From positions 637,039 through 701,038 of the forward strand of contig JAHNZQ020000227.1 of NCBI GenBank assembly GCA_019155205.2: a stretch of DNA of 64,000 bases. The letters are read 5' to 3'. Both the position numbers and the translations under genes were made by a program. Below are positions 10,364-20,650 of the stretch, one piece after another. Source of the DNA: Gracilaria vermiculophylla. Its lineage: Eukaryota > Rhodophyta > Florideophyceae > Gracilariales > Gracilariaceae. Every line of letters starts with the position of its first letter. The stretch's first letter is position 1. The notes under the pieces were generated by a model, which saw only the letters and a list, made by a program, of their open reading frames with translations, was not told where the DNA came from and made no database searches.

Positions 10364-11191
10364 ATGGCGTTCGTGACGGCGCTTCCCGTGGCGCTACGCG
10401 CGCACGCGCGCGCGGCGCGGCCGCGGCGCTGCGCGCGGCCGCGGCCGTGCGCGCGGCCGCTGCCGCGCGTGGCGAGGCGCGCGGCGCGGCGCGCGCGCCG
10501 CCGTCCCCCCCCCGCGTGCGTGCTGCCGCCCGCGCGCGCGCCGCCCCCCCCCCTGCTCACGCTGTTCAGCACCGCCGTCGGCGTCTGCGTGCTCATCGGC
10601 AGCGTGCTGTACAAGATCCCGCAGATCGTGCGCGTCATCCGCCACCGCTCGGCCGCCGGCATCTCGGTGCTCATGTACTCGCTGGAGACGATTGGCACCA
10701 CGTTCTCGGCCGTGTACTACGCCCGCCGCCGAATCCCCTTCTCCACGTACGGCGAGGGCGTGTTCATCATGATGCAGAACTTTGTTATTCTACTGTTGAT
10801 CGTGTTGTTCGAGCGACTGCCGCGAACGCGCGCGCTGCTGCTCGCGCTGCTGTACGTCGGCGCTCTAGTGGCGCTGTATTCCCCCCTCGTGCCCATGTCC
10901 ATCACCACCTTTCTTCAGGTGTGCTCCATCCCCATCCTCAACCTGGCGCGTCTGCCGCAGATCTTGCTCAACTGGAGGCGCAAGAGCACCGGACAGCTGG
11001 CCCCAATCACCCTGGGGCTCCAACTGTTGGGAAACTGTGCGCGCATTTTTACCACCATAGCACAGGTGAGAGACCCGCTCATGCTCACGGCAGTTGCCGT
11101 CAACACTTGCTTCAATACCATTCTTTTCGCCCAATGGATGCGCTACTCTCGCACCATGCCTAACCTTGCCAAAAGCGTGTCCAATCCCTGA
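10364..11191 (+). CDS. PQ-loop / MPDU1-like membrane protein, possibly plastid-targeted
   Basis: An intronless 275-aa protein. Residues 1-65 are extremely Arg/Ala/Pro-rich with no acidic residues, as in a plastid or mitochondrial transit peptide, although the GC-rich DNA alone would favour such codons. From about 66 there are around seven hydrophobic segments with the two diagnostic PQ motifs, YKIPQIVRVI and LARLPQILLN, spaced as in the PQ-loop repeat family (MtN3/MPDU1/cystinosin fold). MPDU1 members act in dolichol-linked sugar use at the ER; plastid members are uncharacterised as far as I know. The ATG at 10364 has a strong GCC-ATGG context and is the first in frame. GC content falls sharply after about 10700. 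Confidence 0.8.
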   Translation: MAFVTALPVALRAHARAARPRRCARPRPCARPLPRVARRAARRARRRPPPACVLPPARAPPPPLLTLFSTAVGVCVLIGSVLYKIPQIVRVIRHRSAAGISVLMYSLETIGTTFSAVYYARRRIPFSTYGEGVFIMMQNFVILLLIVLFERLPRTRALLLALLYVGALVALYSPLVPMSITTFLQVCSIPILNLARLPQILLNWRRKSTGQLAPITLGLQLLGNCARIFTTIAQVRDPLMLTAVAVNTCFNTILFAQWMRYSRTMPNLAKSVSNP

Positions 11192-12311
11192 GCCTCCTCG
11201 TGTCTAAATCATCTTTGCTAGTACCTTATCATCCCCCCCACGCTACTTAGTTGTACCCCCGTCGCTGTACTTTGCTCAAGCACGTGACACTGTCGCGCGC
11301 TCCAACGAGTGCACCAGCTGCCACGCCACCGTGCTCGATTGCGCTGGAGGGCGTTGCATTCAGCAGTCACACGCTGCACGCCGCTCAGCTTTGCTCAATT
11401 CTATTCCGCTTGTCTTGCAATGGCACGCACAACGGCTGCCACACTGTCCCTTTTTTGCATGCGTGCAGCAATATGCCGAGGTGAGATGCTCGCCATGCAC
11501 ACCCCAGCGCTGTGCTTGGTCGCAGCCAGCCCGCTCGCATCTACCACACCGCTCCAAAGTTCCATTTCATCCAAGCCATGATACGTACCACAGCAACGTG
11601 CAGCCTTCTCGCTGCCGTGCGCTCACAGCATCCAGTCAAAGGAGACGACGCGCGTGAGTAGAGCAAAATGTGCAAAGCCGACCGCGGCTCGACGACGAAG
11701 ACTGTTGAGGGTGAGCGTGACCTCAGTACAGTCACGCTGGGCCGGTCCTCATCGTCACGTCTACTGTAATACATTGTTCTGACTGGTGCGCTCATCATGC
11801 TCATACCCTTCGTACCATCGTGTTGTATGTTATTCATTCAAGTGTAGAGTACAGCTGTACCTTACAACAATTGATGGCATGTTCACGCCCTTTGATGCCG
11901 AGACCAACCTTCATTGCATTTCGAATATATCGCTGCTCGCCTCGGCTGAGCTGCACTCAACTCATGCAATTAGCAATAGCGTCCGTGGTTGACATGAGCC
12001 ACATTACTCTACTTCCCGCCCCTTCTTCAGATCTCATCAACTTGATCAAATTCCGTAACCGAGGAACGCCGCAAGTCTACTTGCATTAGCGCTCAAAGTT
12101 AAGCGCCGAACAACAGTGAACAACAGTGTTCAGACTATCTTCACTTCCAAGTTGCTCAAAATTCTCAACAATTCTCACACCGTGTCACCAAGCAATCGTA
12201 CGCTTCGTCATAAAAAAAAGAACAATCCGCATGGGAAAAAATCACAGTGTTTAGCACCTTTATCACAATCTTATCGAACGAAACTAATAATGACAAACAG
12301 CTTAGAATACC
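11192..12311. other. Intergenic region, nothing recognised
   Basis: Between the PQ-loop gene and the 3' end of the helicase. Small frames exist but none has protein-like composition or a recognisable motif, and no RNA gene is evident. The last 250 bases become A/T-rich toward the helicase 3' end. Confidence 0.45.
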
Positions 12312-14567
12312 CTAATGTCTTCGTCGTTTCTTCAACATTGTTTGTCCAGGATCCCGCGATCTCCGCTTCTTGATCCCATGCTTTTCTCGATACCTTTGTC
12401 GAGCACTTCCCGAAATCCCATTTGCTGTATATGTCTTTAACGGATCACCTCGTTTCTTCTGACCACCAGCTGTGTTGAATCGCCCCACTCGTTTTCTTCG
12501 TTTAGAACGGAACTTCGATCCAACTGCATCGTTAGACACACTTCCGCGAAGTGCAGGCGGCAGTAGATACCCCGGAATGTGAGCGAGATGCTCAGGAACA
12601 TTCTTCGCCAGTGTTAAATTGTGTTGTAGCGCATCCAAATCCTCTGGGTTTTCGTCAAAGTAGTCCTTCAGTTGTTCTGAATTCACGATCTCCCTTCTTA
12701 CATCCGCCAGTCGTGCCCCGCGAACAGCCGCATCTGTCACCATTCGCAGCGCGTCTTCGACGCGATACCGGAACGCTTCAATCTGATCCATTCGAAAGGC
12801 CAATGGTGTTATGTGACAGCCTCCTTCTTTCCCCATACTTTTGACCGCTTCCTCATCTGCATCGCTGCATACCAGGGAAAGCACCGTGCCGCTTTTTCCA
12901 GCACGTGCTGTTCGACCGGCTCGGTGTAAGTAGCTTGAGGTCTCCTTGGGCACGTCAAAATTGAACACGGCGGCTACATCTCTAAAGTCAATGCCGCGCG
13001 ACAAGCCGAATTCGGAGTCTTTCCTTACTCGCATCCGCGATCGTTTCCCTTTTTTGCCATTGAGCTTCTTTTTCTCATGTTCTTCGTTCTTAGCTTCGTC
13101 AGTCGCGATAAGTATGTCAAACACCCCTGCGTTGAATTGTTCTACACAGTGAACCCGCGAATTCGCGGGAAGCTCCGAGTTCAATACAGCGCTTTTCACT
13201 TTGAACTGATCCAGAAACAATTTCAGTCGAAAAGCTGTGCTGATGTGATTTACGAAAATCAAGACTTTGCCCGTGATCACATTCAGTCTCAACATCGCAT
13301 ACGCAACAAGATATCGATCTCTATGGATTTTCAGCCTGGCATAGTAATGAGATGCAACCGAGGCCTCCTCATCCTCAACAACATCATTTGCTGAAATCTT
13401 GATAGTTAGGGGGCGCCGAAGAATTACTTTCTTGAATTTGTCCATACCTTCGGCCTCTAAGGTAGCACTGAGCAACATGGACTGCGCGCTTGTCGGGATT
13501 TTGGAGAGAACTGTTTTAGCGTCCTGTTCGTATCCATAGCTGAGAATCAAATCAGCTTCATCCACGATGATGAACTCAACTTGTGATAGACCATGTTCCA
13601 TCCCTGATCCGACCGTAGAGATAACCGCCGCAGGGGTTCCGACCATGATATCAGCAGCGCGAGCAAAAACAGCCTTTGCTCGTTCCTCCTTGTTTCCACT
13701 CTTTCCTGCACTTTTTGAATAAGATCCCGCCAGTGCTGCAACATGAATACCATCAATATACCTACACAAACCTTTCAGAACGGATGTCACTTGATGGACG
13801 AGCTCACGGGTCGGAACCAAAACAACAGCTCTCAGACTCTGTGCATCCGAAGCTGTTTTACAGATGTACTGAACGACAGGGATCGCATATGCTGCGGTCT
13901 TCCCAGATCCTGTTGGAGAACTGACCATCACATCTCTCCCGTGCAGCGCAGCCGGTACAACCGCAGCTTGAATCGGGGTGGGTTTGACCCATTTCATTTT
14001 CTCAATCGCACGTTGTAAACGAGGATCTAATTCCATTTCGGCAAATGATGTAATAGGTGGGGGTGCTTCCTGGATACCGTCGATACCATCTTGCTTTGCA
14101 TCATCATCGCTTGGCTCTGACTCTGAATCACTGCTGGCATTCGAAGTAGACTCGGAGTCCACTGACTCCTGGCTTTCATTGATTTCGTCGGTCCCTTTCG
14201 ATGACTCAGTATCGCTAGCTTCGCTAGCACTTGCATCGTCCGTGTCAGTTTCAGCCTTAGTGGTCACAGCAGATAGCTGACTTTTGCTTTCTCTGCTTCT
14301 TTTCTTTACCTTGGGGCATTTCATAAGGTCCTGTTTTCGCGGGCCTCTCTCACCCGAGGAACCCTTTGGCTTTGTACTTGCAATCCCTCTCACATCCCCT
14401 TCATGATCTCCTTCTGTGCCAGATTCATCGGAGTCAGATTGGGGTGCAGTTTCTATATCATCATCATAATCATTCTCGTTTTCGTAGCTAACATTTACAG
14501 TTTGTTCTGGTGCCGGTTCTTCCTCCTCTGGCAAGACAAATGATACTCTTCTTTGTCTCTTCGTCAT
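12312..14567 (-). CDS. DEAD-box RNA helicase, DBP9/DDX56 type
   Basis: An intronless 751-aa ATP-dependent RNA helicase. An acidic Ser/Asp/Glu-rich head (1-165) precedes the core: Q motif around WVKPTPIQ (to 200), Walker A SPTGSGKT (217-224), PTREL (252-256), DEAD (336-339), SAT (367-369), ATD (488-490), RGID (524-527) and HRAGRTARAG (548-557). Features specific to DBP9/DDX56 are the VLNSELPANSR stretch, the charged Lys/Glu/Arg insertion between ATDEA and SRGID (about 491-520), and the C-terminal YRVEDALRMVT and NPEDLDAL segments. The tail is Lys/Arg-rich, as expected for a nucleolar protein. Known members act in 60S ribosomal subunit assembly. The ATG at 14567 is the first in frame. It is divergent from the gene at 14857, with 289 bp between the starts. 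Confidence 0.93.
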   Translation of the reverse strand: MTKRQRRVSFVLPEEEEPAPEQTVNVSYENENDYDDDIETAPQSDSDESGTEGDHEGDVRGIASTKPKGSSGERGPRKQDLMKCPKVKKRSRESKSQLSAVTTKAETDTDDASASEASDTESSKGTDEINESQESVDSESTSNASSDSESEPSDDDAKQDGIDGIQEAPPPITSFAEMELDPRLQRAIEKMKWVKPTPIQAAVVPAALHGRDVMVSSPTGSGKTAAYAIPVVQYICKTASDAQSLRAVVLVPTRELVHQVTSVLKGLCRYIDGIHVAALAGSYSKSAGKSGNKEERAKAVFARAADIMVGTPAAVISTVGSGMEHGLSQVEFIIVDEADLILSYGYEQDAKTVLSKIPTSAQSMLLSATLEAEGMDKFKKVILRRPLTIKISANDVVEDEEASVASHYYARLKIHRDRYLVAYAMLRLNVITGKVLIFVNHISTAFRLKLFLDQFKVKSAVLNSELPANSRVHCVEQFNAGVFDILIATDEAKNEEHEKKKLNGKKGKRSRMRVRKDSEFGLSRGIDFRDVAAVFNFDVPKETSSYLHRAGRTARAGKSGTVLSLVCSDADEEAVKSMGKEGGCHITPLAFRMDQIEAFRYRVEDALRMVTDAAVRGARLADVRREIVNSEQLKDYFDENPEDLDALQHNLTLAKNVPEHLAHIPGYLLPPALRGSVSNDAVGSKFRSKRRKRVGRFNTAGGQKKRGDPLKTYTANGISGSARQRYREKHGIKKRRSRDPGQTMLKKRRRH

Positions 14568-14856
14568 TTTGCCTTCTCTTTTCAGTGAATCGAAGCTTTC
14601 GGTATCCACAAAATTATTTCTTTTCGCAAGCTGCAGGCGCACTTTCTAACTCTTGTTGGCAATAAGTGACTCTGCATGTACCTTGGGTAACTAACATTCT
14701 TTCCGAGCGACAGAAGCGTTAGGCAGTGCTGATGGGATGATAATCTACCGCCGTCGGTGTCTCTGCAGGGGCCCTCCCATATTGGTTTCTTGTTTTTCGG
14801 ATTTTTTTACTATTGAGAAATCTTTAATATGCATCCTACTCCGCGTGGTCTGCACC

Positions 14857-16661
14857 ATGTGCAAAGTGCCTCGGGGTTTTTCCATCGGCGGGATCCAACG
14901 CTACATGTACAGTAGCTGGCTGCAGGACCACAACGACGCTTTCGAATTAGAAAGCTTCAATTTATCGTCTCCAAGTGCACTATATGTTGAAGAGTTGGGC
15001 GCTTGGCGCACTGTACCAAGGAAGGTCGCCTTCATCACCGGTCAACGCTGACGGAGTACCATTTCTTCAAAACGCGTCGCACAACGTTTCTCCAAACGAG
15101 CTGCCGCATTCGTGCCTCGTTATCGTTAATGCGAATCACTTGTATATGAAGAAATTCCGATTGGAAGGACGAGATGAACACTTACAACATTTCTTCGAAA
15201 CTTGTTAGAATAACTGTTGATCAACAACTTACCAGGCAGTTCACACAACTCGACTCCCGTCTGGCATGGCGTCCCCTCACAACCAATCTGGAGTCTTGCG
15301 AAGACCCCCCATATATTTATTTTTGCATAAACCTTGTTCAGCACAGAAGTTCGCCCACATATGCCGGCTTTCCTTCCGGGGCACCGTTCATGCTCACTCG
15401 TGAGAGAGATCTGAAAAAGCGGGCATTCTTTCTTCGACACTGGGTACGTTTGGAATCAGTTGAGGCTCACCATGATATTCCATTGGTTCCCTTGGAGCAT
15501 ATGGCTGTTGCAGTACGCAATAGAAGGCTTCTTGTTCGAGTCGACATCGATCGTCCTTTTAACACCGCTGAGGCGTTCAGGTCAGCTCCGTTCGCCACGT
15601 ACATGTTTCAAGTCGCGCATATAGACGCTTTCATAGACGGATTGCCGAACGTAAGATTCGCGTTTGCCATTGAAAGAACTATAACAAGCGAAGAACGCGA
15701 AGTTGTTGCCAACATGGGACACTCTATTCCGTCAAAGGGTATGAAGACTAGACCCATTGCAGCTCCGCAACAACCTTTACGATCGAACCCATACATGCCA
15801 CACCCGACTACAACAATACCAAGGCCAGCCCGTCCCTTGGTAACTCAGCCAAAGATGTTACAGATACCACAGGCAGCACCAGCCCCACCTATGCAGCCCA
15901 GCGTTATTCCTCAAAGGACGCCCGGCTATCCACCAGCTGCAGCTCGACCGACGCAGATTGTCTATCAAAGTCCTTATCAGTTTTCGTCCTCTCGCACCAT
16001 CCACCCGCACATTGTACAGAAGCCATCCCCGCGATCATTGCACATTGGTCCACAAATAACAAAGCCTATTCCACGGATGCACAGCCGTGGCTTGCTCCCT
16101 CCTATGATGATTCCTCCCACACCGAGTCCTCCTCCACAAGTCGATACTTCGAATAGAATAGTCCACCCGTACTTGAAGTTGTGGGAAGATCATGACTTGG
16201 ACGACCCTTACGAGCCAATATTTATAACGAAAGATGATGTCTTTGATTCCAAAGCGAGGCGGTCAGTTATATACGAAGAAACACCCCCGTATGCATCTCG
16301 AGTTGATCATAACAACTTGTTCGGGTTGCCGGCTAAAGGGTTTCCACCATTCTATTTCGATGGCCCAGATATCTCCGTTGGCGATGGGGACCCCGACATA
16401 GAAATATCGATCCAGCGAGTACAAAACCCAAAAGGAGAACACTCAGAGGTAACGTCCAGTTCTTTGGAAGACGCTTCAAAAGCTGCGGAGAACGATGAGT
16501 CGTTCTACATCAAGGCAATTGCAGCTACGTCGAATTACAACGAAAGTCTTCGCAACAACAGAAATGATTTGCGACGGTGGCTTTTGGAAGATTTAGCTGT
16601 GCATGAAGAAAGTGAAGAAGAAGAAGACGATGATGATGGTGATCAAGATTCTTCTGAGTGA
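14857..16661 (+). CDS. Unrecognised protein with Pro-rich middle and acidic tail (tentative exons)
   Basis: The frame from 15236 to 16661 is long, non-repetitive and clearly coding. A conserved-looking globular part (segments WRPLTTNLE, FFLRHWVRLESVE, ATYMFQVAHIDAF, RFAFAIERT) is followed by a Pro/Gln/Ile-rich linker (about residues 255-380) and a C-terminus ending in a run of Glu/Asp. An ATG at 15174 could serve alone, but upstream sequence in other frames also looks coding, and the pieces join at splice-like sites: 14857-15024, 15101-15141 and 15236-16661, giving 544 aa. The second intron (GTATAT to ACCAG, 94 nt) is more convincing than the first. I recognise no family. It ends 42 bp from the convergent creatininase-like gene. 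Confidence 0.55.
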
Positions 16662-16703
16662 TGTCGGTGCTAATGTTGGCTATTTGCTGTGTGTCAATCC
16701 ATT

Positions 16704-17573
16704 TCAGCCCATTACAAGAATCTCCTCCATATTACTGTCGATCAAGTCTTCTATCACTGTTCGTAATTTCATGACGCTTCTTTCGAAAATTTGCGACCCG
16801 AGCTCGGCGCTTGATCCACTTGCGTTTCCGACCGCTCCAGCACTTGAAATATCTTTCATGCACCATCCATATGAAACTATGCTTCCGTAGGGTTCAAGTT
16901 TTGAATGGGGTTTTGGCTTTGGCGGGAAGTTACGAATTTGATCAAGCTGAACTAGTTCTGGACGAACATGGAGCATGACAGACGTTTCTATCAAACCCCC
17001 ATGAATCCCATGCAATATCTCTTCTGAATTTGATTCAGCAAGGTCACTATAAGCTTTCGCTAGCATTGCCTGAACATTGAAATTGACTGCAAGCACATCG
17101 TACGCAAATCTAACATTACGGGCGGCTATTTCAACGTTACTAGTCTGGCCCCCATGAGCGTTTACGAGCAACAATTTTTTCACTCCTGAGCGAACAATAC
17201 TGGCCAATACATCACCCCAGAAACTGTTCAGTGTGTCATCTCGAATGGCAATTGTGCCAGGAAAATGTACATGCTCGAAACTGGCCCCGAAAGGACTTGA
17301 CGGTAGAATTACGACGTTAGGCAATTCGTCAGCGGCCTTGGTGGTTAGTTCGAAGGCCAGAATTGCATCTGTGCCGAGCGGAAGATGAGGACCATGTGAT
17401 TCTGTTGACCCAAGTGGAAGTATTGCCAGTTCCATACCAGGAATATCTGAGCTAGACAAGTGTTCCCATCGTCGTGTTTGGGATGAGCACTGTTTCACAC
17501 CAGTGACACAGTATGAACTAACAGAGCAAGAAAACGAAATAAAAACGAGGAGCAAGCGCAGTAACCCTTCCAT
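16704..17573 (-). CDS. Creatininase-family amidohydrolase with signal peptide
   Basis: An intronless 289-aa protein. Residues 1-20 form a hydrophobic signal peptide (LLRLLLVFISFSCSV). The creatininase/MftE fold follows with its metal ligands: GSTESHGPHLPLGTDA supplies E58, H60 and D69, NAHGGQ lies at 139-144, and IHGGLIETSV gives H192 and E197. Family members are zinc- or manganese-dependent amidohydrolases (creatininase, formamide hydrolases, MftE peptidase); the substrate cannot be read from sequence. The family is mainly prokaryotic. In algae and plants related proteins occur, so this may be an old transfer or a plastid-lineage gene. The signal peptide implies entry to the secretory pathway or a bipartite organelle route. 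The ATG at 17573 is the first in frame. Divergent neighbour: the ABC ATPase, 417 bp away. Confidence 0.88.
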   Translation of the reverse strand: MEGLLRLLLVFISFSCSVSSYCVTGVKQCSSQTRRWEHLSSSDIPGMELAILPLGSTESHGPHLPLGTDAILAFELTTKAADELPNVVILPSSPFGASFEHVHFPGTIAIRDDTLNSFWGDVLASIVRSGVKKLLLVNAHGGQTSNVEIAARNVRFAYDVLAVNFNVQAMLAKAYSDLAESNSEEILHGIHGGLIETSVMLHVRPELVQLDQIRNFPPKPKPHSKLEPYGSIVSYGWCMKDISSAGAVGNASGSSAELGSQIFERSVMKLRTVIEDLIDSNMEEILVMG

Positions 17574-17690
17574 TCTTCTGCCTAAGTTTCAGCTCTTTTC
17601 TATTCGTTCAGGGCCTTGAGATGGCGCAACATGTACAGGCTACAGATTTCTCGCAACGCTTCCTGCACCTACCGTCGATGAGCTCAGCTC

Positions 17691-17700
17691 TATAAAAAGG
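17691..17700 (+). promoter_or_regulatory. Candidate TATA box
   Basis: TATAAAAAGG lies in the spacer between the divergent creatininase-like and ABC ATPase genes, pointing toward the ABC gene. It is 290 bp upstream of that start codon, which would imply a long leader, so the assignment is weak. Confidence 0.25.
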
Positions 17701-17990
17701 AGATGGCTCTTGACGGATTATGAGATTTTTCATCGGGATGTTCAAGATGCTGTACAGTACTCAATTTTGGCGAATTCGCTATTCTGCACCATGCGATTTT
17801 GATTCTGCCGCTGGTTGCCTCGCCTTAAATCCAGGGTCAATCGCTGACGCATCCGTTGTTCCCGGCGCGATCTGACAGCCTTGCGGGGGAATCAGACGAT
17901 TGGCAACACTCTGATACTTTCCCCGCAGCTTCCCCAGTCTTGTTTTCCAAAATCCTCTCAGCTTTATCGTGATGAGCCGTTCCAGATCAC

Positions 17991-19133
17991 ATGGACCCAC
18001 CGCAATCCATGAGCGGCTTCTTATTCATCCAAACTCCACTCCATAGCTACCGTCGAATAAGACACGGTCCAAGGCTTTTGATGGTAGCCAATCGGAGATA
18101 CTCGAATCCGAACAAAGCGCTTATTGCCGTTAAAAATGTATGTTTTCGTTGGGAAAACGGACGATCCGCATTGAGAAACGTCTCGCTCACAGTGGAAGAA
18201 GGAGAATTAACTATGATTCTCGGGCACAATGGGAGCGGCAAGAGCACCCTTCTTCAGGTATTACGAGGTATTCTGAATCCTTCTGACGGGTATGTGCATC
18301 TTGAAAACCCCTGTGCCTACGTTCAACAAGATCCGAAGATACAGCTAATAATGCCAACAATCGGAATGGACATAGCTTCTTCTATCCGAAAGCATCCAAC
18401 GTCACAGACTGTGGATATTCGAAAAACTGTGTTAGACTCTTTAACTGCAGTAGGTCTGACTCCTCCAGAGAAGTTCTGGCGAAAGTCACCCAATAGATTA
18501 AGTGGTGGACAACGTCAGCGCGCTGCAGTCGCAGCTGCTCTCGCGATGGAGCCGAGAACGATTCTTTTCGACGAAGTCACTGCTAATATGGATCCTTTTA
18601 ACAAGGCCGAATTGGTATCCAGGATTCGACGAATTGTTACCGAACGAAACATGGCTGCAATATGGTACGTTTTGCATTCGTGAACGATGACGTAGAAGCA
18701 TTTTTCGAAGGCCGCCTAAAGATCAGTTGCAAATGTAACAATCACCTTTGGCTGTCGGCTCAAAATGAATGCAAGATCAAATTTATGACAGCCATCGTGT
18801 TGCTGTTCCTGTTCCGTCGTAACAGTTCAGTGTCTAATCACGCTTCACACAAATGGTAATCTTTCCTCACTTAAATATACTGACAAGCTTCGACATCGTA
18901 CTGCCTCTGAAATGAAGGGTTACGCATTTATTGGACGAGCTTGAATTTGCTGATAACATTGCAATGTGAGTAGTTTTAATTATCACTTCTTTCATATATT
19001 TATAACTGACATTCGTTGTTATGTATCCTTCTTCAGAATGACCAAGGGTAATATAGTAGCTCAGGGACCAAGAGTCATGATGATGCCTCTCGTATTCGAA
19101 TTACAAGATGAAGTGGAAAATCGATCATCCTGA
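17991..19133 (+). CDS. ABC transporter ATPase, plastid ABCI11/CbiO type, three exons
   Basis: Exons 17991-18664, 18918-18965 and 19037-19133 encode 272 aa. Intron 1 (253 nt, GTACGT...GAAG) splits the Trp codon before the H-loop; intron 2 (71 nt) has a consensus GTGAGT donor and a CTTCAG acceptor. Without splicing the frame stops at 18683 and lacks the H-loop; spliced, it restores WVTH followed by LLDELEFADNIA, a normal ABC ending. Motifs: Walker A GHNGSGKST (78-86), Q-loop VQQDP (111-115), signature LSGGQ (170-174), Walker B ILFDE (191-195), H-loop His228. The basic 40-residue N-terminus suggests a transit peptide. The sequence most resembles the solitary CbiO-like ATPase known in chloroplasts as ABCI11/NAP14, linked to metal homeostasis; the exact substrate is inference. 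No membrane partner is in the window. Confidence 0.9.
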
Positions 19134-20650
19134 TACACACACAAAATGTTGCGTCATTTTTTTGTGAAATCTATTAACTGCTCTCGATTCGAATCCAATA
19201 CTGTCTGCTCTTCACAGAAAGAATGCTTACGAACATGTGGGTGAAAAGTCTTTGACTTACCTGGGATCAATGGTACGTGAATTGAGACAAAGTATCACCA
19301 AAAACTTTCAGAACCCCATTAAATGAATAAAATATCTCAGTCGAAGCTGAACACTTGAAAAGATCCCGTTTCCTCTGAGTCACGTGTCTAGTGGCGCGAC
19401 GAACGAGGCCTTTCGTGCAGGGATAGACTCATTGCAGTGGGAACGAGAAGGCTGCCGTTCATTACAACCTGCTGTCTCGTTGCAATCCGTTCATCCAACG
19501 CAATCCCGATTGCGGTTTTACTTCTCGAAAGTAGTTCGGATTGCAATCCCAATCACCGTCTGAGGGAGAAGTAGAACGGCGGTATTTCACTTAGGCTGCT
19601 GCATACAATTTGGTACGCCGTAAAGCGATCTGACGGAAAGATTGTTGTCTGCAATGCCATCCAACTGCAACCCCTTGTAAAGATCGCGACCTCTAGTTGT
19701 AACTTGGATTACAATCTGCTCAGCGATTGCTTGCGATGCTTACCTGTACTCTGATTTCTACTGAAACCCCCCTGGATCAAAGCCGCTCTAGGTTTTGCGT
19801 AACCCATCGACTGTGAACGGTAGATTTATAAGAATCTGTTGCCCTTATTTGTGCAGGCCAATAGAGACAAAGAAACGGAAGCAAAGTGTGTTCTTGCCGT
19901 ATTTAAAACTAGGAAAGCAAAGGTTTCAGACAGTAGTTCTGCTTCCTCGTCTGGAGGAATCTTGTAGTTTGTTGTAAAACTGTGTTTACCAAGAATTTGC
20001 ATGGGTCTTTAAAATTATGTTCTACGAAAAAACGCATATGTCTAGGATCTCCTACATTACGTCTGCTACAGAGTACTAGCTCTGTTTCAGGGATCGTACT
20101 GTAAAAGGGAGCTAAGATTCCATATACCAAGTTTCGCATGGACTATTGTCACCGCCGTCCTACGAGTTGTACAATAGACCATGCGAAACTTAGTTTCGCG
20201 TGATCTATAGTAATTCTCCAATTCCATTTCCAACATCGTAGAACTATCAGCAAAGAGAGGACAAACTTTGAAGACTAATTGAACAGAAAAACGAGCGATG
20301 TGTAATGTGACATTGACAAGAAAAATTCATAGCACTTACAAAGGCGATACCAGAAAATCATCCTGCCTATCTACACAAAGAAGAAATGATATGAAAGAAA
20401 TGAGGCATAAAGCGGAAAACCTCCATTTGAGCGTAGAACATTGTGCGGCTTGGGGTGCAATGCCGTAATATTTGGTACAATGCCGTGGTATTTGCATGCT
20501 CAATGCGATTCGAAAATAGAAACAAATGCTCACAGAACATAAAATGTGTTAGTCTACCACAATGTGGCCAATGCCGGGTTGTATGAGATAGAGACCATTG
20601 AGGTTTTCATTGAACCACATTGGAATCACTATACCTTCCAAAAGCGGGAG
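19134..20650. other. Intergenic region with hairpin
   Basis: No coding sequence is supported between the ABC ATPase and the CWC22 3' end. The region is A/T-richer than the genes, contains several near-palindromes around GGATTGCAATCC (for example near 19548), and holds the strong hairpin at 20129-20191. Confidence 0.45.
20129..20191. repeat. Inverted repeat, 21-bp arms, 21-nt loop
   Basis: The left arm (20129-20149) AAGTTTCGCATGGACTATTGT and the right arm (20171-20191) are reverse complements with a single mismatch. A third, partial copy in the same orientation as the left arm begins right after the right arm (20192-20211, AGTTTCGCGTGATCTATAGT). It could be a small foldback element, a transcript hairpin or a structured terminator; no ORF crosses it. 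Confidence 0.8.

Noticed and set aside
12312..14567. DRS1/DDX27 identity for the helicase
   Set aside because: The LNSELPANSR motif, the basic insertion before SRGID and the C-terminal VEDALRMVT and NPEDLDAL segments fit DBP9/DDX56 instead.
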